Of a stretch of 6,114 bases of DNA, positions 1-6,114 are shown one piece after another. Positions within the stretch are counted from its first letter, which is position 1. Every line of letters starts with the position of its first letter. Source of the DNA: Phycisphaerales bacterium (GTDB taxonomy: Bacteria > Planctomycetota > Phycisphaerae > Phycisphaerales > UBA1924); NCBI GenBank assembly GCA_020054055.1, contig JAGVLZ010000391.1:1-6114 (forward strand). The letters are read 5' to 3'. The notes under the pieces are model-generated. The model was given only the letters and a program-made list of their open reading frames with translations, did no database searches and was not told the origin of the DNA. The translations under genes and the position numbers were made by a program.

Positions 1-213
1 CCCGCGGTGATCCTGCGCAAGAACTCGCAGTGCAACCGGAGCGCACGCGGCGCGGCCACGCAGGCCGTGCTCATGAGCATCCACCGCACCCTCAAACTCC
101 GGGGCCTCGACCCCCGCGCCGAGATCGAAAAAGCCCTGCGCGCGTGGTCGGCGACGGGCCGACTGCCGCCGCTGCCCGAACCCGTCCCCCGATCCGCCGC
201 GGCAGACGGCTGA
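1..213 (+). CDS. Transposase C-terminal end, IS66-like (partial)
   Basis: This reading frame is open at the left window edge and ends at TGA 211-213, so only about 70 C-terminal residues are seen. The visible part begins P-A-V-I-L-R-K-N-S and continues with R-S-A-R-G-A-A, then L-M-S-I-H-R-T-L-K-L-R-G. This resembles the region just after the catalytic glutamate in IS66-type DDE transposases, where an 'ER-x-[IL]-RP-x-V-x-x-RK' segment is followed by a helix with 'LMSV..T...G'. The family is recalled from pattern, not searched. The tail is proline-rich and arginine-rich (LPPLPEPVPR). The catalytic residues would lie upstream of the window, so intactness cannot be judged. I found no terminal inverted repeat in the 65 bases after the stop. 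It could be a decayed or domesticated copy. It shares its strand with the two unusual genes that follow. Confidence 0.7.
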   Translation, partial: PAVILRKNSQCNRSARGAATQAVLMSIHRTLKLRGLDPRAEIEKALRAWSATGRLPPLPEPVPRSAAADG

Positions 214-270
214 AGAGTTACCTTTTCGGTTCATCCACGGGGCGAGTTCGAATAGTCCCATTCTCAGATT

Positions 271-277
271 AGAGGTG
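271..277 (+). promoter_or_regulatory. Ribosome binding site that questions the first ATG
   Basis: AGAGGTG lies just before three consecutive ATG codons at 279, 282 and 285. Only one base separates it from the first ATG, which is too close for normal initiation. The third ATG leaves seven bases and is the best spaced. The true start may therefore be 285 (266 residues) rather than 279 (268 residues). The product is otherwise unchanged. Confidence 0.5.
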
Positions 278-278
278 C

Positions 279-1085
279 ATGATGATGACCTCACTCGGTT
301 CGTACCCCACGTTTCTCAGCAAACTCAGACGATGGCTGCTGGCGTGTTGCGGCTTTTCATTGATGATGACGGGATGCAGTGGCTCGGCAGCCGATAAGCC
401 TATCAATGCGGGCACGTTTCAGGTTGATATCGAAGTTTGGAGAGTGCTTGCCCCCGGTGATACCGCTGGTGATGGCGCTAACTTCGGCTGCCGCCTCACA
501 GATCAAGATATTTCCGCCATCATTAACAAACTCGTCGCCAATGGGCACATCTACGGAGGCTCGACTAGGTTCAACTGGAACGGGCAAATACGTTTGATCG
601 TCAATACTTACGACCTACCACAGTTCGAGTTTCGTGTTAAACCAGTTGGTTCATTCGAACTGTGGCTCGATGACAACACCTCTGTGGGCTTTGTGACCAA
701 TCGCATCAACATCTACTTCACCGGCGCCTATACGTTCGTCGGTGACATGGACTTCGCAAACGGGGCTGCGGCGACCGATCCATCGGAGGGAACCGCCAGT
801 TCCATCCCGTTCCGCAAGATCGTTATCAATGACTTTGGCGGCGGAGTATCCTTTGGAAGTAACGCCGCGACGATTATTGTTTCCAACGTTGCGGAACACG
901 AAATGGCTCATTATCTGGCTCGATTTCGTGGACGAACGCTCGGTGTTCCGCCGAATACCCGTATGTACGGTGCGCCGACAGAGCACACTACAAGCGGAAA
1001 CCGCATCCTTTCGACGAGTGCCGCGCCACCGCTGGTGATTCCCGGGTCTGTGACGACTTCGGGCACCGAGCTTTATGAAATTTAG
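279..1085 (+). CDS. Putative lipoprotein, metzincin-like zinc metalloprotease candidate
   Basis: I do not recognise a specific family. Residues 17-33 form a signal peptide: two arginines, a hydrophobic run rich in L, A, C and M, then a lipobox-like M-T-G-C, with Cys33 as the likely lipidated residue. This predicts a membrane-anchored envelope protein. Residues 207-211 read HEMAH, an HExxH zinc site with Glu208 as the candidate general base. Before it come a predicted strand INIYFTG (143-149), an ANG segment (160-162) and a strand IVINDFGGG (181-189), an order reminiscent of secreted metzincin-type peptidases. The usual HExxHxxGxxH third histidine is absent: after HEMAH comes YLARFRG. His236, in EHTTSGNRIL, is a possible displaced third ligand, and the Met-turn methionine is not obvious. 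Activity is therefore uncertain. The 1142-2290 gene follows on the same strand 56 bp downstream. Composition is less GC-rich than the right half of the window (25 of 60 G+C at 601-660). Confidence 0.75.
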   Translation: MMMTSLGSYPTFLSKLRRWLLACCGFSLMMTGCSGSAADKPINAGTFQVDIEVWRVLAPGDTAGDGANFGCRLTDQDISAIINKLVANGHIYGGSTRFNWNGQIRLIVNTYDLPQFEFRVKPVGSFELWLDDNTSVGFVTNRINIYFTGAYTFVGDMDFANGAAATDPSEGTASSIPFRKIVINDFGGGVSFGSNAATIIVSNVAEHEMAHYLARFRGRTLGVPPNTRMYGAPTEHTTSGNRILSTSAAPPLVIPGSVTTSGTELYEI

Positions 1086-1128
1086 CGAAGGATTCAGTTG
1101 GGACTTTGGAACTCTTCCGCTCCCATTT

Positions 1129-1134
1129 AGGAGG
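1129..1134 (+). promoter_or_regulatory. Shine-Dalgarno AGGAGG fixing the start at 1142
   Basis: A perfect AGGAGG stands seven bases before ATG 1142. The same open frame could begin at TTG 1106, but that start would place this site inside the coding region and add twelve residues before the signal peptide. The site decides for 1142. Confidence 0.85.
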
Positions 1135-1141
1135 CAACTCC

Positions 1142-2290
1142 ATGTACAGATTTACTTTGCTGGCCTTGATGATTGTCGCCACGATCTGTTGGTCTTCGAG
1201 CCTTGCACAATCCACTACTGATGAGCGTCCCTCACACGCCGATCTGCTGGCTGAACTTGTTCAAGCCGGGAGCGAGGTCCGCCTCCAGGAGGTCGAGGAA
1301 ATGCTCGCGACCGAAGCCGGTTCCGGGCAACTGTTGGATTGGGCCGCGTTGGGTCAAATGGTTCTTGATTCTTCAGTGCATCGGAGCATTCGTGAGAGCG
1401 CCTTGCGGATCCTTTTGACTCGGCCTTCGGACGATCAACTTCTTCCCGGTTTGGGCCTCACACTTCTCGCGCGGGCTCTGGATCGCAACACGGATGGTTG
1501 GGTCGTTGAACATGCGATGCTCACACAGATGCTCGAATCTGTCCTGACTTCTGACCGAACCGATGCGCTCACGTCACCCGAGTGGGCAAGTTTCCTGCAG
1601 GGTGTTGCGCACGATGCCGGGAGCGCCCACGATGATCCATTAGCGCGATTGTCGTGTCGCGCGGCGACGGTCCTGCCCCTCGATCCGAGGATTCGCTCGG
1701 GAATTATCAGAGAGGCTTTGCTCGCATTCCAAAGCGGAAACTTTTTCGGCGCGCCGGAAGTCAATGCGCTTCTTGAGGAAGACCGCCGAAGACTGCGTGA
1801 ATCGCTCGCCGCATCGATCATGAATCGAGAGGCATTCCCCTTCGCCGCCACCTCCGCACTCGCCAGCATCGGGGATTCCGAGGCCGCAAAACTGCTGTTG
1901 CGGATGAAGAGTAGCGGTACTGAGGATCTTCATCTGCAACGTTTTCTCGATCAGATGTCGGATGCGGCCAACGCCCGGCAGTCTCGCGCGGGGATCCTCT
2001 CGTACATCGGAGATGGGCCGATGCTGTCCAGTTCGGCCATTATTTGGGCAACGGAGGCGGCACTTGACATGGGAATCGAGAAAGAGGCAATCCGCAACGC
2101 ACTTCAAGGGTTTGCTCAACGGGTTAGATCAAACGCTCGCGGAGTGATCCGGAACCCGGATAGCGCGGAAGCCCATACAAACAGCGTGCTCCTGCCCGTG
2201 AAAGTGACTGCTGTGCGACATGGAGTCATCGCGGAGTCTGACTGGCCCGATGTAGGATCATCGACAGAACATTCGGCTCAGCCCCGTTGA
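1142..2290 (+). CDS. Secreted helix-rich protein of unknown function
   Basis: This is a 382-residue protein that I do not recognise. It starts at ATG 1142 behind a perfect AGGAGG. Residues 1-22 form a classical signal peptide (M-Y-R-F, a hydrophobic core to about residue 17, then S-S-S-L-A before Q23), predicting export with cleavage near 22/23. The mature part is dominated by leucine- and alanine-rich amphipathic helices with short loops. Stretches such as FPFAATSALASIGDSEAAK (residues 232-250) and SIRESALRILL (about 82-92) look like HEAT-type helical repeats, so an alpha-solenoid scaffold is a reasonable guess. No catalytic motif, metal site or second membrane segment is seen. It may be co-transcribed with the lipoprotein gene 56 bp upstream; I see no obvious terminator between them. 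Its stop is 8 bp from the stop of the convergent peptidase gene. Composition near the start is low for this window (28 of 60 G+C at 1141-1200). Confidence 0.75.
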   Translation: MYRFTLLALMIVATICWSSSLAQSTTDERPSHADLLAELVQAGSEVRLQEVEEMLATEAGSGQLLDWAALGQMVLDSSVHRSIRESALRILLTRPSDDQLLPGLGLTLLARALDRNTDGWVVEHAMLTQMLESVLTSDRTDALTSPEWASFLQGVAHDAGSAHDDPLARLSCRAATVLPLDPRIRSGIIREALLAFQSGNFFGAPEVNALLEEDRRRLRESLAASIMNREAFPFAATSALASIGDSEAAKLLLRMKSSGTEDLHLQRFLDQMSDAANARQSRAGILSYIGDGPMLSSSAIIWATEAALDMGIEKEAIRNALQGFAQRVRSNARGVIRNPDSAEAHTNSVLLPVKVTAVRHGVIAESDWPDVGSSTEHSAQPR

Positions 2291-2298
2291 TGCTCAGT

Positions 2299-4524
2299 TC
2301 AGTTCGTCTTGGTTTCCACCGGCAGCCCGGTCTTGCCTGTCATGTCGAGCGACTTGACGAGGAAGGCGAGCACGTCCGCGGTTTCTTCGATGATCTTGGC
2401 GGTGGGCTTGCCCGCGCCGTGGCCGGCTTTGGTCTCGATGCGGATCAGGACGGGATTGTCGCCGCCGTGCTTCTCTTGCAGCGCCGCGGCGAACTTGAAG
2501 GAGTGACCGGGGACAACGCGGTCGTCCGTGTCGGCGGTGGTGACCATCGTCGAGGGGTACTTCGTGCCCTTGGGCGCGCGGAGGAGCGCGTGATAGGGGG
2601 AGTAGTTGAGGAGGTAGGGGAAGAGTTCCGGGTCGTCCGATGAGCCGTACTCATCGACCCAGTAGCGCCCCGCGGTGAACTTGTGGAAGCGGAGCATGTC
2701 CATGACGCCCACCGCAGGGATGGCCGCGCCGAAGAGTTCGGGGCGCTGCGCCATGACCGCTCCGACCAGCAGCCCGCCGTTGGAGCCGCCCTGGATCGCG
2801 AGTTTGTCTGGGCGGGTGTACTTGCTGGCGATGAGCCATTCGCCGGCGGCGATGAAGTCGTCGAAGACGTTCTGCTTTTTGAGTCCTTTGCCGGCTTCGT
2901 GCCAGTCCTTGCCGTACTCGCCTCCGCCGCGGAGGTTGGCGACGGCGTAGACGCCGCCCATTTCCATCCACGCGACGCGCGAGGTGCTGAAGGAAGGGGT
3001 GATCGAGATATCGAATCCGCCGTAGGCGTAGAGGAGTGTGGGGTTGGAGCCGTCGAGTTTGATTCCCTTTTTGTGGGTGATGAACATGGGGACCTTGGTG
3101 CCGTCTTTCGAGGGGTAGAAGACCTGCTTGGTCTCGTAGTCCTCGGGGACCATGTCCACCTGCGCGCGGCGCATGAGTTCGCTCTTTCCCGTGGCGATGT
3201 CGTAACGGTAGATGGAGGGGGGATAGGCGAACGAGGAGAAGGCGTAAAAGGTCTCGGTGTGCTCGCGCTTGCCGCCGAAGCCGCCGGCGGTGCCGATCGC
3301 GGGGAACTCGACGTTGCGGACGGGTTTGCCGTCGATCTCGAAGACGCGGACATCACTGGAAGCGTCCTTGAGGTACGAAGCGAAGAAGCGGTTGCCGACG
3401 AGGCTGGCTCCCTGGAGGACTTCCTTCGATTCGGGGATGATGGTCTTCCACTGGTCGGGTTCCGGGTTGTTCAGGTCGATCGCGATGACGCGGCCCTTCG
3501 GGGCGTCGAGGTCGGTGCGGAAGAAGACGACGCTGCCGTCGTTGTCGATGGGCGAGTAATCGTTGTCCATCTTGTCGATGAGGGTCGTGAACTTGTCCGC
3601 CCCTTGCGGGATGCCCTTGTCGAGGGTGGCCCAGTGGACGAGGTTGACGTTGTCCGTTCCCTTGGAGGTGAGGACGCCGACGTATCGGCCGTCGTCGGTG
3701 ACGAAGGCGCCGAAGTTGTGCTCGGGGTTGCTGGGGTCTTCGTAGATCAGGATGTCCTCGCCCTGCGGCTGGCCGAGCGTGTGGTAATAGACCTTCATGT
3801 TCAGGTTGAGAGCCTGAAACTCCTGGCCGGCGACGGGTTCGGGGAAGCGGCTGTAGAAGAATCCCTTGCCGTCCTTGGTCCATGAGATTCCGCTGAACTT
3901 GATCCACTTGAGGTGGTCTTCGAGGTCCTTTCCGCTGCGGACATCGCGGACTTTCCATTCGTTCCAATCGGAGCCGGCGACCGCCAGGCCGTAGGCCATC
4001 AGGTTGCCGTCGTCGCTGTACGAGGCGCCCGAGAGCGCGACCGTGCCGTCGGTGGAGAGGGTGTTCGGATCGAGCAGCATCCGCGGCTCGGCGGCGAGCG
4101 ACTCCATGACGTAGACAACGTTCTGGTTCTGGAGGCCGTTGTTCTTCGAAAAGACGTAGCGCGTCCCCTGGCGGCTCGGGGGGGAGTAGCGCTCATAGTT
4201 CCAGAGTTTCGTGAGGCGCTCGACGATCGGCTTGCGTTCTGGGATCGATTCGAGGTAGGCGAAGGTGACGTTGTTCTCCGCTTCGACCCAGGCTTTGACT
4301 TCCGCGCTCTCCTCGAGGAGTTCGGCGGGTGCGTTTGCCTCGTCCTTTACTTTCACCGGGGTCTCGAGCCAGCGGTACGGATCGGCGACCGGCTGGCTGT
4401 GGTAGGCGTCCTGGTGGTCGGACTGTCTTGTGGTCGGGTACTGAAACTGGCTGCCAGCCAGCGCGAGGCCGGTGAAGGCGACGAGGCCGAGCAGGGTCGT
4501 CGCGACGAAGCGGGAGCGATGCAT
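2299..4524 (-). CDS. Prolyl oligopeptidase, exported, S9A family
   Basis: This 741-residue serine peptidase is expected to cleave short peptides after proline. Residues 1-23 form a signal peptide ending A-L-A before G24, so it should act in the periplasm or outside the cell, unlike the cytosolic animal enzyme. The N-terminal motif DPYRWLE (48-54) is typical of the family. Residues of roughly 100-460 form the beta-propeller that gates the active site, and about 470-730 the alpha/beta hydrolase domain. The catalytic triad is complete: Ser581 in GGSNGG, Asp667 in DTDDRVVP (with substrate-binding Arg669 beside it) and His702 in AGHGAGKPTAK. Spacing Ser to Asp (86) and Asp to His (35) fits the porcine enzyme (87 and 39, from memory). 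Full length with no frameshift. The start is ATG 4524-4522, supported by a GGAG site. The next minus-strand gene upstream ends at 4778, 253 bp away across a palindromic element, so co-transcription is doubtful. Confidence 0.97.
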   Translation of the reverse strand: MHRSRFVATTLLGLVAFTGLALAGSQFQYPTTRQSDHQDAYHSQPVADPYRWLETPVKVKDEANAPAELLEESAEVKAWVEAENNVTFAYLESIPERKPIVERLTKLWNYERYSPPSRQGTRYVFSKNNGLQNQNVVYVMESLAAEPRMLLDPNTLSTDGTVALSGASYSDDGNLMAYGLAVAGSDWNEWKVRDVRSGKDLEDHLKWIKFSGISWTKDGKGFFYSRFPEPVAGQEFQALNLNMKVYYHTLGQPQGEDILIYEDPSNPEHNFGAFVTDDGRYVGVLTSKGTDNVNLVHWATLDKGIPQGADKFTTLIDKMDNDYSPIDNDGSVVFFRTDLDAPKGRVIAIDLNNPEPDQWKTIIPESKEVLQGASLVGNRFFASYLKDASSDVRVFEIDGKPVRNVEFPAIGTAGGFGGKREHTETFYAFSSFAYPPSIYRYDIATGKSELMRRAQVDMVPEDYETKQVFYPSKDGTKVPMFITHKKGIKLDGSNPTLLYAYGGFDISITPSFSTSRVAWMEMGGVYAVANLRGGGEYGKDWHEAGKGLKKQNVFDDFIAAGEWLIASKYTRPDKLAIQGGSNGGLLVGAVMAQRPELFGAAIPAVGVMDMLRFHKFTAGRYWVDEYGSSDDPELFPYLLNYSPYHALLRAPKGTKYPSTMVTTADTDDRVVPGHSFKFAAALQEKHGGDNPVLIRIETKAGHGAGKPTAKIIEETADVLAFLVKSLDMTGKTGLPVETKTN

Positions 4525-4531
4525 GTGCGGT

Positions 4532-4535
4532 CTCC
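4532..4535 (-). promoter_or_regulatory. Ribosome binding site of the prolyl oligopeptidase gene
   Basis: On the minus strand GGAG lies seven bases before the ATG at 4524. It supports this start, as does the signal peptide that begins immediately after it. Confidence 0.6.
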
Positions 4536-4637
4536 GGGGGTGATTGGAGGAAGGGACCCGATTCGGTGTTTTACCTGAATCAAAGGGGTTCGGTGGCGGC
4601 GGGCCGGTGCCGGCCAGGAAAACCCGGAAAAGGACAT

Positions 4638-4770
4638 CTCACGCAGAGTCGCGGAGAGCGCGGGGGAAGACGGGGAGAGAAGGGATCAGGGCAAAGGCCA
4701 TGAAGCGGTGAGCCAATCCCTCTTTCAGTCTGTCTCCGCTCCGCGAGTTCAGCGACTCCGCGTGCGTGAG
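4638..4770. repeat. Imperfect palindromic intergenic element, about 133 bp
   Basis: The left arm, 4638-4660, reads CTCACGCAGAGTCGCGGAG followed by AGCG. The reverse complement of the right arm, 4737-4770, reads CTCACGCA, then extra CGCG, GAGTCG, an extra seven bases, and CGCGGAGCG. The arms therefore pair in three blocks with two insertions in the right arm. Inside, AGGGAT at 4681-4686 pairs with ATCCCT at 4716-4721, so the whole unit can fold into a long interrupted hairpin. The style (CACGCAGAG..GCGGAG repeats with inverted ends) resembles short dispersed palindromic repeats I recall from planctomycete and other environmental genomes, which would make it a small non-coding mobile or REP-like unit. 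It begins 8 bases beyond the stop of the dockerin gene and could also end or stabilise that transcript. No T-run is present, so it is not a standard terminator. Confidence 0.6.
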
Positions 4771-4777
4771 GGGGTCT

Positions 4778-6114
4778 TCAGCGGCAGTCGCGTCCCCAGT
4801 TGGAGAGGGCGTAGGTGATATCGCGGAAGTTGACGAAGCCGTCGCCGTTGGAGTCGCCCGGTCCCGTGCCGGGGTTGTAGTCCGCGAGGAAGTTGGTGAG
4901 GGTGGCGCTGACGTCGGCCATGTCCACGATGCGGTCGTTGTTGGCGTCGCCCCTGCACACGGCGAAGGTGAAGACCGACACATCGTCCTGACCCGCGCCC
5001 CCCCGCAGCACTCCCCCGGCGTTGTTGACGGTGACGAGGTCCGGGTTGCCGTCGCCCGTGACGTCGCCGCCGAGGACAAGTTCCGGTGTGGCGCCGGGGA
5101 GGAGGTCGGCCTGTGGGGCGAAACTGAGTTGCCCGCCGAAGAGGTCGTTGCGGATGACGCGGACGACGCGCTGATTCTGCTCGTCGGTGGTGATGACGGC
5201 GATGTCCTTGTCGCCGTCGTTGTCGAGGTCGATGAGGGCGAGGTCGCTGGGGCCGACGCCCGCGGGAACGGTGAGCGGCGGCAAGAAGGAGAGCGATCCA
5301 TCGCCGAGCAAGACTGTCACGCTGTTTCCGCCCCGGGTGGCGAAGGCGACATCGTTCGACCCGTCGAGATTGAGGTCTCCCGCGGCGACATCGACCGGAT
5401 CGCCCGGGACCGGCACCAGGGTGGGTACGGGATCGAACACCGGCATTCCGCGCAACCCATCCGGGCCGTTGTTGTCGAGGGTGATCGACTCACCGTCTTC
5501 GTCAGGGATGACGATCTCGTCCCACTTGTCGTTGTCGATGTCGACGTTGACGCCGTCGGCCATGGTGGGCGGGATGGGGACGATTTCCGCGCCGATGAAT
5601 CCGGTGAAGGTTCCGTTGGCCGGCCTGCTGTTGAAGAGGATGGTGCAGGTGTCGTTCTCATCGGTGACGACGGCGACATCGGGTCCGCCATCGCGGTTGA
5701 AGTCGCTCCCGATCAGGTGGATCGGGAAGCCGGTCAGTGGCAGCGGCGGGATATCGCCGCGCACGAAGGAGAAGTTGCCGGCGCCGTCGTTGAGGAGGAC
5801 GTGTACCTCGCCGCTGGTGAGCGTGGTGAAGCAGATGTCGTTGCCCATCGCGCCGTCGAAGTCGGCGACGACAATCGATGAGGGGTTCGGCGGAACGGTG
5901 ACCTGCTGCGTCCCCGTGAATCCTGCCCAGAAGTCGTTGGGCGAGCCGCCGTTGAAGAGGATGATGACCGAGCCTGGATTGCCGACGGGATCGACGGAAT
6001 CGGGGAGGGTGATGGCGAGGTCGATGGTGCCATCGGCGTTGAGGTCGCCCAGGGCGGCGTCGGTGCCCGCGCCGCCGACGTCGTAGTCCTGCGACTGGGC
6101 GGCGGGGGCGGGCG
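4778..6114 (-). CDS. FG-GAP/VCBS-repeat propeller protein with C-terminal dockerin-like domain (partial)
   Basis: The frame is open through the right edge (first full codon at 6112) and 444 C-terminal residues are visible; the N-terminus and any signal peptide lie outside. Seven copies of a motif of the form D-x-[DN]-x-D-G-x-x-D-[ILV] occur at about residues 21-32, 82-93 (weaker), 135-146, 189-200, 244-255, 293-304 and 348-359, spaced 49-61 residues apart. This is the calcium-loop blade of integrin-like FG-GAP/VCBS propellers. The tail (386-444) holds two EF-hand-like loops, GDANNDRIVDMAD and GDSNGDGFVNFRD, with ligands at positions 1, 3, 5, 9 and 12, a dockerin type I arrangement. Cys386 and Cys443 bracket the pair and may form a disulfide clasp. 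Likely an exported surface or matrix protein; the dockerin's cohesin-like partner in planctomycetes is unknown to me. The internal ATG at 5848 is not a real start because the blade pattern continues upstream of it. Confidence 0.92.
   Translation of the reverse strand, partial: PAPAAQSQDYDVGGAGTDAALGDLNADGTIDLAITLPDSVDPVGNPGSVIILFNGGSPNDFWAGFTGTQQVTVPPNPSSIVVADFDGAMGNDICFTTLTSGEVHVLLNDGAGNFSFVRGDIPPLPLTGFPIHLIGSDFNRDGGPDVAVVTDENDTCTILFNSRPANGTFTGFIGAEIVPIPPTMADGVNVDIDNDKWDEIVIPDEDGESITLDNNGPDGLRGMPVFDPVPTLVPVPGDPVDVAAGDLNLDGSNDVAFATRGGNSVTVLLGDGSLSFLPPLTVPAGVGPSDLALIDLDNDGDKDIAVITTDEQNQRVVRVIRNDLFGGQLSFAPQADLLPGATPELVLGGDVTGDGNPDLVTVNNAGGVLRGGAGQDDVSVFTFAVCRGDANNDRIVDMADVSATLTNFLADYNPGTGPGDSNGDGFVNFRDITYALSNWGRDCR

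Noticed and set aside
214..278. Terminal inverted repeat or promoter after the transposase stop
   Set aside because: I saw no IS66-type end and no convincing -35/-10 pair; the stretch is short and cannot be resolved by eye.
1106..1141. TTG start twelve codons upstream of the secreted helical protein
   Set aside because: The AGGAGG at 1129-1134 and the signal peptide both point to ATG 1142.
2318..2331. Hairpin ACCGG-CAGC-CCGGT as a terminator between the convergent genes
   Set aside because: The stem is five pairs, lies inside the peptidase coding region and has no T-run on either side.
2683..3885. Long plus-strand open frame of 400 residues opposite the prolyl oligopeptidase gene
   Set aside because: Its protein is a run of V, D, E, G and A without domains, the usual mirror of a GC-rich gene on the other strand, whose frame is certain from its catalytic motifs.
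4639..5301. Minus-strand open frame of 220 residues running into the palindromic element
   Set aside because: It is Ser/Pro/Thr/Arg-rich and is a frame-shifted reading of the dockerin gene; its tail is only a translation of the repeat.
4766..5881. Plus-strand open frame of 371 residues opposite the dockerin gene
   Set aside because: Low-complexity V/D/E/G composition and complete overlap with a clear FG-GAP/dockerin frame mark it as an antisense shadow.

Overview
The window looks like chromosomal DNA from a GC-rich planctomycete, most likely of the Phycisphaerae/Phycisphaerales type. The best clue is the leftmost minus-strand gene end (4778-6114). It encodes a long run of FG-GAP/VCBS-like calcium-binding propeller blades followed by a C-terminal dockerin-like pair of EF-hand motifs ending in 'SNWG', a pattern I associate with that group. 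This assignment is an inference from protein style, not a database match.

Layout: (1) 1-213, plus strand, the C-terminal end of a transposase resembling the IS66 family, cut by the window edge. (2) 279-1085 and 1142-2290, plus strand, two unrecognised genes 56 bp apart. The first encodes a predicted lipoprotein with a HEMAH zinc-protease-type motif; the second encodes a predicted secreted, helix-rich protein. In sampled blocks they are clearly less GC-rich than the right half, and they lie between the transposase end and an ordinary housekeeping-type gene. (3) 2299-4524, minus strand, a complete exported prolyl oligopeptidase (S9A) with all catalytic residues intact, convergent with the previous gene and only 8 bp from it. 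(4) 4525-4777, a 253-bp intergenic stretch holding a roughly 133-bp imperfect palindromic element. (5) 4778 to the right edge, minus strand, the C-terminal 444 residues of the propeller/dockerin surface protein.

Four of the five proteins concern the cell envelope or exterior: a lipoprotein, two proteins with signal peptides and an extracellular-type repeat protein. There is no evidence that they form one pathway. The part that is least explained by known families is the plus-strand pair at 279-2290, a candidate accessory unit of a divergent metzincin-like lipoprotein and a co-oriented secreted helical partner. No RNA genes, CRISPR arrays or complete mobile elements are visible.
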